Of a stretch of DNA of 64,000 nucleotides, positions 54,510 through 63,694 are shown piece after piece (positions within the stretch are counted from its first letter, which is position 1; every line of letters starts with the position of its first letter). The notes under the pieces are model-generated. The model was given only the letters and a program-made list of their open reading frames with translations, was not told the DNA's origin and searched no databases. This stretch comes from CAVRCA01 sp963719345 (GTDB lineage: Bacteria > Pseudomonadota > Alphaproteobacteria > Acetobacterales > Acetobacteraceae), in the NCBI GenBank assembly GCA_963719345.1, contig CAVRCA010000002.1, positions 179,951 to 243,950 on the forward strand. The letters are read 5' to 3'. A program made the position numbers and the translations under genes.

Positions 54510-54635
54510 ATGAAAGTCCGCAACAGCCTTCGCTCGGCCAAGACTCGCGACAAGAACTGTCGGGTGGTGCGGCGTCACGGTCGGGTCTATGTCATAAACA
54601 AGAAGAACCCCCGGATGAAGGCGCGCCAGGGGTAA
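54510..54635 (+). CDS. rpmJ: 50S ribosomal protein L36
   Basis: The 41-residue protein MKVRNSLRSAKTRDKNCRVV continues with RRHGRVYVINKKNPRMKARQG, the clear pattern of L36 of the type without the full four-ligand zinc site (a single Cys is seen). It is very basic and binds 23S rRNA. It stands alone, as rpmJ commonly does in alphaproteobacteria. The ATG at 54510 lies 86 bp after the methyltransferase stop. Confidence 0.95.
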   Translation: MKVRNSLRSAKTRDKNCRVVRRHGRVYVINKKNPRMKARQG

Positions 54636-54702
54636 ACCGCCGCAAGACGGCTGCCGCGCAGCATCCCGCGTTGTGGCAAGCCTGCCCTGGGAGGCTGCAC
54701 CA

Positions 54703-55140
54703 ATGCGAAAATCCTGCTGCTGTCCACGCTGCTCGCGTTTGGCGCTGCCGGGGCCGCGCTCGCCCAACAACAAGGAACGTGTCGGGAGACAGCACGGAGG
54801 CGGCGGACCGGCGGGCTCGCTGGGAACCGCGAGCATGGGATTTGCCGGGAAGAACGCCGGCGTGACAACGCAAAATCCCAGCGGGCGGCCGGCCGGCACG
54901 GACCAGGGCACCACGGCGACACCCCCAAAGACGTCGATGCCGCCTCCTCACCAGACGTCGGCCCAGACGAGTGACGGAAGGCCGACGCTGATAGGCTTCA
55001 CTGAATGCGCGCGAAAGCCGCTGACTGTTGGACCTCGGCGAGGAGAACCCGGCCGGGTCACCCCGGCCGGGCGGCTCCGCTACTTCCGTGTGATCTTGAC
55101 CTTGACGGCAAAAAATCACGACAATCCGCAGCGGAACCAA
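54703..55140 (+). pseudogene. Possible small secreted protein, frame-disrupted
   Basis: A GGGAGG box at 54688-54693 precedes an ATG at 54703. One base out of frame lies a clear signal peptide, KILLLSTLLAFGAAGAALAQ, ending near 54767. In the ATG frame further on there is a plausible hydrophilic mature part (GTASMGFAGKNAGVTTQNPS and PAGTDQGTT) up to about 54960. Two indels would be needed to join the pieces. It may be a real small periplasmic protein broken by read errors, or chance; coding status is uncertain. The remainder to 55140 holds no other gene. Confidence 0.3.
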
Positions 55141-55170
55141 CCATGTTCCTAGCATGGCGTTCTCCTCTAA

Positions 55171-55202
55171 GACGCCGCTCGGGCCTATTCCCGGGCGGCG
55201 TC
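55171..55202. terminator. Strong hairpin upstream of glcD
   Basis: GACGCCGCTCGGG (55171-55183) pairs with CCCGGGCGGCGTC (55190-55202) with one mismatch and a six-base loop. It lies between the doubtful small gene and glcD. The short run CTTAGTTTG after it is not a strict U-tract. It could be an intrinsic terminator for upstream transcription. Confidence 0.45.
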
Positions 55203-55329
55203 CTTAGTTTGTCGGCCGCTCCTTAGGAAGCGGCGAACGCTCCCTTCTTCCTGAAGGGACATGGGCGCTACGCTTCTTGCCGCCCGGCATCGACTTCTCC
55301 ATGTTCGTAACGGGACGGGAGACGCTTGC

Positions 55330-56770
55330 ATGATCCAGCAGCCTGAGCCGAAAGCCGACGTCATGGCACGCCGGGCGCAGATCGTGGCCGGCCTGCGAGC
55401 ACTGGTCCCCGGTGACGGCGTCATTTCCGAGCCTCTCCGGCTCAAGCCGTACGAGACCGACGGCTTGCCGGCCTATCGTCAGCTGCCGCTCGCGGTGGTG
55501 CTGCCGGAAAACACGGCGCAGGTCGCCGCGGTGCTGAAATACTGCCACGCCAACGGGGTGCGCGTGGTGCCGCGCGGCGCCGGCACCTCGCTCTCGGGCG
55601 GCGCGCTGCCGATGGCGGACGCGGTCGTGCTCGGCATGATGCGGATGAACCGGATCATGGAGATCGACTACGCCGACCGGTTTGCGCGCGTGCAGGCGGG
55701 TGTGACCAACATCGGCATCACCAACGCCGTCGCCGGCGAGGGGTTTTTCTACGCGCCCGACCCGTCGAGCCAGCTCGCCTGCATGATCGGCGGCAACGTC
55801 GGGATGAACTCGGGCGGCGCGCACTGCCTGAAATACGGCGTCACCGCCAACAACCTGCTCGGCCTCATCGTCGTCACGATCGAAGGCGAGATCCTGGAGA
55901 TCGGCGGCACGCATCTCGATGCCGCCGGCTATGACTGGCTCGGTCTGCTGACCGGCAGCGAGGGCCAGCTCGTCGTCGTGACGGAAGTGACCGTGCGCAT
56001 CCTGCGCGGGCCGGAGGGCGCGCGGGCGATGCTGGCCGCGTTCCGCGCCAATGAGGTCGCCGGCGAGTGCGTCGATGCGATCATCGGCTCCGGCATCATC
56101 CCGGTGGCGCTCGAGTTCATGGACCGCCCGGCGATCCACGCCTGCGAGGCGTTCGCCCATGCCGGCTATCCGCTCGACGCCGAAGCGATGCTCATCATCG
56201 AGGTGGAGGGCAGCGTCGCCGAGCAGGACGCGCTGCTCGGCCGCATCCGCGAAATCTGCGACGCCACGATCCGATCAGCCTGAAGGTGTCGGGCTCGGTC
56301 GAGGAGTCGATGGCGATCTGGAAGGGGCGCAAGGGCGCGTTCGGCGCCGTCGGGCGGATCAGCCCGGACTACATGTGCATGGACGGCACCATCCCGACCA
56401 GTCGGCTGCCCGAGGTGCTGGGCCGGATCAAGGCGATGAGCGGCGAGTACGGCCTCGAGGTCGCGAACATCTTCCATGCCGGCGACGGCAACCTGCATCC
56501 GCTCATCATGTTCGACGCCAACGACCCTGCGAGCTTTCACGGGCAGAGCAGTTCGGCGCCGACATCCTGACCATGTGCGTCGAGGTCGGCGGCTGCCTGA
56601 CCGGCGAGCACGGCGTCGGCGTCGAAAAGCGCGAGCTGATGGGCGTGCAGTTCACTGTGCCCGAGATTGATCAGCAGAGGCGCATCAAGTCGGCGTTCGA
56701 CCCGCAATGGCTGCTCAACCCGAACAAGGTGTTTCCGCTTCTCGACGACGGGCCTCGCCCGCGCCGCATG
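55330..56770 (+). pseudogene. glcD: Glycolate oxidase subunit GlcD (FAD-linked), frame-disrupted
   Basis: The N-terminal 318 codons (from MIQQPEPKADVMARR) are intact: a PCMH FAD-binding domain with VVPRGAGTSLSGGALP and PSSQLACMIGGNVGMNSGG, and the following domain. A missing base near 56266 shifts the frame to ISLKVSG...GRISPDYMCMDGTIP and FHAGDGNLHPL; a second missing base near 56541 shifts to AEQFGADILTMCVEVGGCLTGEHGVGVEKRELM. All parts are well conserved, so the protein is probably whole in the cell. GlcD oxidises glycolate to glyoxylate with GlcE and GlcF. The end overlaps the glcE ATG at 56768. Confidence 0.8.
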
Positions 56771-58003
56771 AGCCAGGCGCTCGCGCCCGACACGGAGAGC
56801 GGGATCGCCGCCATCGTCGCCGAGGCCGCGTCGCGCGGGGAGCCGCTGGCGGTCGCCGGGAACGGCACCAAGGCGGGGATGCTGCGGCCGGTGCAGGCGG
56901 CGCGCAGCCTGTAGCACACGCGACCATCCGGGCATCACGCTCTATGCGCCCAAGGAGCTTGTGCTCTCCGCCCGCGCCGGCACGCCGCTGCCGGAGATCG
57001 AGGCGGCGCTGGCCGAGCAGGGCCAGCACCTGATCGCCGAGCCGCCGGACTGGTCCCGCCTGCTCGGCAGCGACGGGCCGCAGACGCTGGGCGGAGTGGT
57101 CGCCGCCAACCTGTCCGGCCCGCGGCGGGTCGCCTGGGGCGCGACGCGCGACCACGTGCTCGGCGTCCGCGTCGTGAACGGCGAGGGCGAGGTGATCCGG
57201 TCCGGCGGGCGGGTGCTGAAGAACGTGACCGGCCTCGACATCTGCAAGCTGCTGACCGGCAGCCACGGCACGCTCGCGGTAATGACCGAGATCACGTGAA
57301 GGTGCTGCCTGCGCCGGAGCGGACCGGCACGCTGGTGCTGCCCGGGGCTCGATCCGGTCGCCGGCGTGGCGGCGCTGTCGGCGCGCGCTGGGCTCGCCGT
57401 ACGGCGTCTCCGGGGCGGCCTGGCTGCCGCAGGAGGCGGCGGCGCGGGTGCCCGAGCTGGCCGGCTCGGCGGTCCCGTGGCGCTGATCCGGATCGAGGAT
57501 TTCGCGACAGTCCGTGGCCTACCGCATCGGGCGGCTGCGCGAGCAGTTCCGGCGGCGAGGTGCTGGGCGACGCCGCGAGCGCGCCGTCTGGCGGGCGGTG
57601 CGCGACGCCGTGCCGCTGGCCGCCGAGGCCAGGGCGAGGCGATCTGGCGGGTGTCGGTGCGCCCGTCGGCCGGGCCCGGCGGTGCTGCGACGCGGTGGCG
57701 GCAGGCGATCGGCGCCCGCGGCTTCCTCGATTGGGGCGGCGGGCTGCGTCTGGATCGCCGGACCGGCCGACGAGGCGGCCCATGCGCCGTGGCGGCGGCC
57801 AACGGCCGCGGGCGGCAGGCGAGCGGGCGGCACCTGGATGCTGCTGCGCGCGCCCGAGGGCCGGCTGCGCGCTCGCGGTCGACGTCATCCCGCCGGAGCC
57901 GCACGGCTGCTCGCCCGGCATCACCCGGCGGGTCAAGGCGGCGTTCGATCCCGAAGAGGCATCCTCAACCCCGGGCCGCATGTACCGGCGCGAAGGTCTG
58001 ACC
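56768..58003 (+). pseudogene. glcE: Glycolate oxidase subunit GlcE (FAD-binding), many frameshifts
   Basis: From MSQALAPDTES the protein runs to ARSL, then an extra base at about 56912 moves it to STRDHPGITLYAPKELVLSARAGTPLPEIEAALAE with the FAD-binding TLGGVVAANLSGPRR and RVLKNVTGLDICKLLTGSHGT. A missing base near 57294 and at least ten more indels up to 57990 scatter the C-terminal part over three frames (WLPQEAAARVPELAG, VAYRIGRLREQF, GEAIWRVSVRPSAGP, RGFLDWGGG, HGCSPGITRRVKAAFDPE). Each piece is GlcE-like, so the gene looks real but poorly read. It is a GlcD partner. Confidence 0.7.
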
Positions 58004-59324
58004 ATGCAGACGAACTTCACCGCCGAACAACTGCGCGACCCCGACATCGCCTCGTCCAACAAGGTGCTGCGCACCTGCGTGCATTGCGGCTTCTGCACCG
58101 CGACCTGTCCGACCTTCGTGCTGCTCGGCGACGAGCTCGACAGCCCGCGCGGTCGCATCTACCTCATCAAGGACATGCTGGAGAGCGGGCGTCCGGCGAC
58201 CGAGGAGGTGGTGCGCCATGTCGACCGCTGCCTCTCCTGCCTGTCCTGCATGACGACGTGCCCGTCCGGGGTGAACTACATGCACCTCGTCGACCATGCG
58301 CGGACCTACATCGAGCACACCTACCGCCGGCCTGGCACGAGCGGCTGCTGCGCGGCGCTGCTGGCCCGCGTGCTGCCGAACCCGAGCCTGTTCCGCCTGG
58401 CGCTGGCCGGGGCGCGCCTGGCGCGGCCGCTGGCGGGGCTGATCCCGGGCAAGGCGTCTTCGAGCGGCTGCGCGCCATGCTGGCGCTGGCTCCGGCGCGC
58501 GTGCCGGCCGCGAGCAGCCCATGAGCGCGCCGCGGTGCACCGGCCGAGGGCGAGCGCCGCGCCCGCGTCGCGTTGCTGGCCGGATGCGCGCAGCAGGTGC
58601 TGACGCCGACGATCAACGAGGCGACGATCCGCCTGCTGACCCGCCTCGGCGTCGAGGTGGTGGTGGCCGCGGGCGCCGGCTGCTGCGGCGCGCTGACCCA
58701 CCACATGGGCCTGCACGATCAGGCGATGGCGAGCGCGCGCGCCAACATCGCGGCGTGGACGCGCGAGGTCGAGGGCGAGGGACTGGACGCCATCGTCGAT
58801 CAACACCTCGGGCTGCGGCACGACGGTGAAGGATTACGGCTTCATGTTCCGCAGCGAGCCGGCGCCCTGGCGCGAGCGGGCGGAGCAAGTCTCCGCCCTG
58901 GCGCTGGACATCACCGAGTTGCTGACCCGGCTCGGCTACGCGCCGACCCGCGCGCCGCCTGGCCTGACCGTCGCCTACCATTCCGCGTGCAGCCTGCAAC
59001 ACGGCCAGCAGGTCACCGCCGAGCCGAAGGCGCTGCTGCGCAAGGCGGGTTTCGAGGTGGTCGAGCCGCGCGGAGCCGCATCTCTGCTGCGGTTCGGCCG
59101 GCACCTACAACCTGCTGCAGCCGGAGATCGCCGCCCGGCTGCGCGAGCGCAAGCTGGAGAACCTCACGGCGACCCGGCCCGACCTGGTCGCCGCCGGCAA
59201 CATCGGCTGCCTGACCCAGCTGGCCGGCGGCGGGCTGCCGATGGTGCACACCGTCGAGCTGCTCGACTGGATGGCCGGCGGCCCGGAGCCGGCCGTGCTG
59301 CGGGAGGTCGCGGCTGCGGCGTAG
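58004..59324 (+). pseudogene. glcF: Glycolate oxidase iron-sulfur subunit GlcF, several frameshifts
   Basis: From the ATG at 58004 the protein begins MQTNFTAEQLRDPDIASSNK and holds two [4Fe-4S] motifs: CVHCGFCTATCP and CLSCLSCMTTCP. Later pieces in other frames are LLAGCAQQVLTPTINEATIRLL, AGAGCCGALTHHMG, TSGCGTTVKDYG, TVAYHSACSLQHGQ and NIGCLTQLAGG, which form two CCG domains, with the stop TAG at 59322-59324. At least five indels occur between 58330 and 59095. GlcF passes electrons from GlcDE to the quinone pool. The subunit order D-E-F is as in Escherichia coli. Confidence 0.75.
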
Positions 59325-59364
59325 GCGCACGGAGCTTACCCTTCGCGCCGCTGGACGTGCGGCC

Positions 59365-59947
59365 TTGACGGCTGCCGTCTCGGCGGGCGCCGGTGCTGCT
59401 GGCTTTGGGTCCGGTGGGGTCCGCCGTGGCGCAACCCGCGGCGCCTTCCGGCGCACCATCAACACCGCACCGCGCCGTGGTCGATGCGATGCTGGATCAG
59501 TTGCGGGCCGCCCGCAGCGAGGCGGAAGCGGCTCAGCTCGAGGCCCGGATCGAACGTTCTGGCTCAGCAAGGCTCGGCCGCCGTGACGTTGCTGGTCGCG
59601 CGCGGCCTGCGCGATCTCAATGCGGGCGCGCATCAGGAGGCGGTCGACGATTTCGACTCGGCGATCGCGCCGACCCGTCGATGGCGGCGGCTTGGCAGCG
59701 GCGCGCGATCGCCAAGTTCGAACTTGGCGACCCCCGCGGGGCGATCCGCGACATCGAGGAGAGCCTGACACGCGAGCCGCGCAATTTCGCGGCATTCCGC
59801 ACATTGGCCCGCATCGCCGAAAGCCGGCAGGATTGGAAGGGCGCCTATGCCGCTTGGCAGAAGCTGCTGGAGATCGATCCCAAGACTTCCGGCGGGGCCG
59901 AAAAACTGAAGGACCTCAAGCGACGAGCGCTGGGCGACGTCACGTAA
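59365..59947 (+). pseudogene. TPR-like periplasmic protein, frame-disrupted
   Basis: A signal-peptide-like start (near 59365-59430, with LLALGPVGSAVAQ) leads to a helical part AVVDAMLDQLRAARSEAEAAQLEARIE, then in another frame LAQQGSAAVTLLVARGLRDLNAGAHQEAVDDFDSAI, then in the first frame AAAWQRRAIAKFELGDPRGAIRDIEESLTREPRN. The last repeats have the spacing of 34-residue tetratricopeptide repeats. At least two indels (near 59560 and 59672) separate the parts. The repaired protein has about 190 residues and probably scaffolds periplasmic proteins. Confidence 0.65.
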
Positions 59948-60006
59948 TTCAGCCACCAGCCCCGTCCGAGCTGGTGGCACAGACGGAAACCGTTACGCGA
60001 GAAAAC

Positions 60007-60535
60007 CTAGGTTCTGATCGCGTTCTGCAGGTCCTGCAGCATCGTGATGTGCTGGAGGATGGTCATGTGGGCGAGCACGGCAATGTGCTCGAGGTCGGAG
60101 CTGGCCGGCGGCCGCTTCAGGTAGCCCTCCTGGATGGCGAGCAACTCCTGATGACCCTGCATCTGGCCTTGCACATACGCCGCATCGAAGGCGCGGCCCT
60201 GCATCGCCTTCAGGCTCTGCAGCATGCCGGCGTGCTGCGCGTCGAGCGGCACCGGTCGCGGGTTGGCCCGGTTGGTCAGCACCTGCGCGATGGCGGTCTG
60301 CTCGTTGATCTCGAACTGGGCGAACTCCTTGACCCGCGGATCGGTGGCCTGCTGGACGGCTAGCTGGTGACTCCTTGGCGAACGTGCCGGCCGCGAGGGT
60401 CTGCGTCCGGTAGTCCCCTGTTCCGAGCCGCTGGACCGGGACCTGCGCCATCGCCGGCTGGAACAATGTCGTAGTCAGCAGCGAGGTGGTCATTGCGCCG
60501 GTCAAGGCGAACACGGCATTGCGTCGATTTATCAT
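60007..60535 (-). CDS. DUF4142-family secreted protein, one frameshift
   Basis: A signal peptide (MINRRNAVFALTGAMTTSLL, ending near AMAQ) is followed by TFAKES. Removing one extra base (g on the plus strand) at 60365-60366 joins this to LAVQQATDPRVKEFAQFEINEQTAIAQVL and the rest. The helical domain with HAGMLQSLKAMQGRAFDAAYVQGQMQGHQELL is typical of DUF4142, a four-helix ferritin-like fold of unknown function. The repaired protein has about 175 residues. It is convergent with the TPR gene. Confidence 0.8.
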
Positions 60536-60633
60536 CGTCTCCAGCAGTTTCGATCGGGACGGCAACGGGCGCCGCTTCGACGGGTTCGGCCGCAGTAAAG
60601 TGTCACCGCGCCAGTCGGGCAGCGCGGCGGCTA

Positions 60634-61017
60634 CTATCCAGATTGGACGGCCGTCAGACGCCGGACGGCCTCCGTCACCTCGGACGGCAGATAAGGTTTG
60701 GCAATGACCGTGTCGCGGCCCGACGTGACCAGCCCGCCAAGACTTTCGGGCCTGCCGGTCATGTAGATGACCGGCATATCCGGCCGGTCCCGTCGCACCT
60801 CAAGGACCAGATGGAGGCCGTTGAGCGTTCCCGGCAATTGGATGTCCGTCATCAGCACGGCGATCAATGGGTCCCGCTGCAGCAAGGCCAGTGCCTCGTC
60901 GCCGCTGCCTGCCTCGATCACCTCGAAGCCCTCTTCGGTCAGCGCTTCGGCAAGCGTGAGCCGCACAAGGAACTCGTCCTCGACAACCAGCACCCGCGGC
61001 GCCCTCAACTGCGTCAT
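60634..61017 (-). CDS. Single-domain response regulator (receiver only)
   Basis: The 127-residue protein is one receiver domain: acidic residues VEDE (13-15 region), phospho-acceptor Asp58 in LMTDIQLPG, Thr in YMTGRP and the lysine in VIAKPYLPSEV. There is no output domain, so it signals by protein contacts or passes phosphate on. It is divergent from the LOV histidine kinase (149 bp between starts), the obvious partner. Such stand-alone receivers often act in the general stress response of alphaproteobacteria. Confidence 0.9.
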   Translation of the reverse strand: MTQLRAPRVLVVEDEFLVRLTLAEALTEEGFEVIEAGSGDEALALLQRDPLIAVLMTDIQLPGTLNGLHLVLEVRRDRPDMPVIYMTGRPESLGGLVTSGRDTVIAKPYLPSEVTEAVRRLTAVQSG

Positions 61018-61165
61018 GAACGAACGCTCCAGCCTCGGCCCCTTCGCTCGGTCGCCCTGGCGGCGTCCGCCAGGCCGGATACTCCGCGCGGGAGGATCTC
61101 CCCGACAGCAACCTGTCGCGCCGCGGCACGTTCCCCGTAGACGAAGCTCGAAGAGGTCACGTTTC

Positions 61166-62350
61166 ATGGCGCTCGCGAGTGGACGGTACATGTCGGCAAG
61201 CCCCGAAACTGTGACGCATTCCATACTGCCGCCCGAATCCGCCGGCGATAGCCGGACCTTTTTCGAGGCCGTGGCGCTCACCGGCATGCCGATGATGGTC
61301 TCCGATCCCAACCTGCCCGACAATCCGGTGGTCTTCGCCAACCGTGCGTTCTGCCGGCTGACCGGCTACAAGAGTGCGGAGCTGATCGGCCGCAACTGCC
61401 GCCTGCTGCAAGGCCCGCAGACCGACCGAGCGACCATCGCGCGGGTACGGCAGGCAGTCGCCGAGCGGATCGACTTCTCGGTCGAGTTGCTGAACTACCG
61501 CAAGGATGGCAGCCCGTTCTGGAATGCGCTGGACGTCAGCCCGGTGTTTACCGCCGATCACGAGTTGAAATACTTCTTCGCGTCGCAGCAGGACGCCACG
61601 GAGCGGCACGATACCGAACAACTTGTGGCCCAGGCGCAGCGCCTGGACGGTCTCGCCAGTCTCGCCGGCGGCATTGCGCACGAGTTCAACAACCTGCTGA
61701 CCGTCATCCGTGGCAATCTCGAACTGCTGGCCGGTCCCCAGTTGAGCCCGCGCAACGCGGCGCGGCTGGAGCGGGTGCACGCGGCAGCCGAGCGGGGTGC
61801 GACCTTGACGCAGTCGTTGACCTCGTTCGCGCGCCGGCAGCATCACCAGGTCGGGCAGCTCAATCTCCCCCAACTGCTTCGGGAGCTGGAGGGCACGCTG
61901 ACCCAGATGCTTAGCCCGAGCCACACGATCGAGCTGAACCTGGAAAGCGAGGCGGCCCATGTCACCGCCGATCAGAAGCACCTGCGCACGGCTCTGATGA
62001 ACGTCGTGTTGAATGCGCGCGAGGCGATGCGCGCGGGCGGGCTGATCAGCCTCAGCCTGGTCATCCGCCGGGACCCTTCCGGAACGCCGCGCGAGACCGT
62101 CCTCGCCGTCACCGATCAGGGGCCGGGGATGCCTCCTGAGGTGGCGTCGCGGGCCTTTGAACCGTTCTTCACCACCAAACCGCCGGGGGCGGGCACGGGT
62201 CTCGGCTTATCGATGGCGCACGGCTTCATGCGCCAGACCGGCGGACGCATGGAGCTGGAGAGCCGGGAGGGCGAGGGAACCACGGTCCGCATGATCTTCC
62301 CCGCGGCCGCTGGTCCGGCGCCCACCGGGGCGCCCAATCATGCCTCGTAG
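61166..62350 (+). CDS. LOV-domain (blue-light) histidine kinase
   Basis: The 394-residue soluble protein has a LOV domain at about 30-145: GRNCRLLQGPQTD with Cys78, which forms the photo-adduct with flavin, followed by NYRKDG, FWN and FASQQD, whose polar residues hold FMN (Asn110, Asn120, Gln141). A HisKA-like helix with GGIAHEFNNLL (phospho-site His172) and a HATPase domain with NVVLNAREAM, DQGPGMP and GTGLGLS follow. It should autophosphorylate on blue light and serve the divergent receiver. The 3' end overlaps the convergent lactonase gene by 13 bases. Confidence 0.92.
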   Translation: MALASGRYMSASPETVTHSILPPESAGDSRTFFEAVALTGMPMMVSDPNLPDNPVVFANRAFCRLTGYKSAELIGRNCRLLQGPQTDRATIARVRQAVAERIDFSVELLNYRKDGSPFWNALDVSPVFTADHELKYFFASQQDATERHDTEQLVAQAQRLDGLASLAGGIAHEFNNLLTVIRGNLELLAGPQLSPRNAARLERVHAAAERGATLTQSLTSFARRQHHQVGQLNLPQLLRELEGTLTQMLSPSHTIELNLESEAAHVTADQKHLRTALMNVVLNAREAMRAGGLISLSLVIRRDPSGTPRETVLAVTDQGPGMPPEVASRAFEPFFTTKPPGAGTGLGLSMAHGFMRQTGGRMELESREGEGTTVRMIFPAAAGPAPTGAPNHAS

Positions 62351-63263
62351 GCGAGCCGCAACCCAGCTTCCGGCCAAGGGATCGCGACCAGCTCGCCGCG
62401 CCCGGACAGGGTGATGTAGGCCGTCCGCAGGTCGGGTCCGCCGAAGCAGATGTTGGTCGTGAACATGTCGCGGTAACTCGACGCGCCGCTTGATGCGCCC
62501 GTCCGGCGAGAAGCCTGGTGATGCAGCCGGTCACAGGGTGGCGACACAGACGTTGCCCTCGGCGTCCACCGCCAGGCTGTCGAAGCGCACAAGGCCGCCG
62601 ATCCCGTGCACCAGACGGCCGCCATGCGGCGAGGGAAACGGCAGCTTCCGGATGACCCCGGGGGCGGCGATCTCGAAGGCCCAGAGCCGGCGCGGTCTCG
62701 GTCTCGGCGACGTAGAGCGTCTTGCCGTCGGGCGACAGGCCGATGCCGTTCGGCGTGAAGCGGATAGTGACCTGCACGATCGGGAGCCGTCGGGGGCGCG
62801 TAATAGACCCGCCGTTGTCGCGGTCGCGCTCGCGGCTCTTGCCGAGATCGGTGAAGTAGAACCCCCCTGGGGCGTCGAATACGATGTCGTTCGGGCCGTT
62901 CAGGGCGCGCCTCGCCGCAGCGGTCGTAGAGTGATTGCGAGGGTTTCGCCGGTCGCCCAGATCCACCCGCTCGATGCGGCCGCCCTTGTAGTCGAGCGCC
63001 GGCAGAACCGGCCGGAGTATAGCCTTGTCTCCGTGCGCCACTGGAACCCGCCGTTGTTGCAGACATAGAGCGCGCCGTCCGGGCCGATCGCCGCTCCCGT
63101 TCGGGCCGCCGCCGGTCTCGGCGACGACGGTGACGGTGCCGTCGGGCGCCACCCGGCTGACGGTGCGCCGCTCGATTTCCACCAGGATGATCGACCCGTC
63201 CCGCATGGACACCGGCCCTTCGGGGAAGCGCAGTCCGCTCGCCACCACGCGCATCTCGCTCAT
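62338..63263 (-). pseudogene. SMP-30/gluconolactonase family protein, several frameshifts
   Basis: Conserved pieces of a six-bladed beta-propeller lactonase appear in order but in different frames: GLRFPEGPVSMRDGSIILVEI, GPNDIVFDAPGGFYFTDLG, IRFTPNGIGLSPDGKTLYVAET, and at the end FTTNICFGGPDLRTAYITLSG and VAIPWPEAGLRLAYEA. The GPND and SPDG motifs hold the divalent-metal ligands. At least five indels lie between 62490 and 63110. The repaired gene is of usual size (about 300 residues) and would hydrolyse a sugar lactone. It overlaps the kinase gene end by 13 bases. Confidence 0.72.
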
Positions 63264-63364
63264 GCTTTGATCTCCCCCCGTTGAACCGCTCGCCGCAGCT
63301 TTGCCGCTCCTGCCGTCGGGAGCAAGCCGGCGGCCCGCGTCGCGCAGCGGGGTTCAGGGTGCGG

Positions 63365-63648
63365 TCAGAAAAATTGGCCGCGCAGGAAGCCAAGCGCCGG
63401 CAAGGGCTTCCACGCGCGCGGCAGATCGGCCCGCTTGATCGGCGCGACACTGTAGCGCGGGACCGCTCGTCGGCAGCTGTGGAGAAAGCCCGCGTAGGCG
63501 CGCACCTGCTGTTCGCGCCAGGCCCGATCGGCCAGGGCGGCGGTGCGGTTGGGGTAGATCTCGGCGATACGGCTCGTTCGCCCATCGACGCCATGACGGC
63601 CCAGAGCGTGTCCTCGACCGTCCGGGGCAGGACCACCACTTCGCTCAT
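63365..63648 (-). pseudogene. Hypothetical protein, one frameshift
   Basis: The N-terminus (MSEVVVLPRTVEDTLWAVMASMGER) and the rest (RIAEIYPNRTAALADRAWREQQVRAYAG, ending LGFLRGQFF) read in different frames around 63575; one missing base joins them into about 95 residues. The product is basic with many arginines and no membrane segment. I do not recognise the family. It lies 101 bp upstream of the lactonase gene start on the same strand. Confidence 0.45.
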
Positions 63649-63694
63649 TCACGCTCTCTGCGGGCCGGACCCTGGATCAGTCAAGCGCTCGGCT

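Noticed and set aside
56768..58003. glcE as a genuine old pseudogene
   Set aside because: The residues inside each frame segment remain family-like, and the indels are far too frequent for decay without substitutions; read error is simpler.
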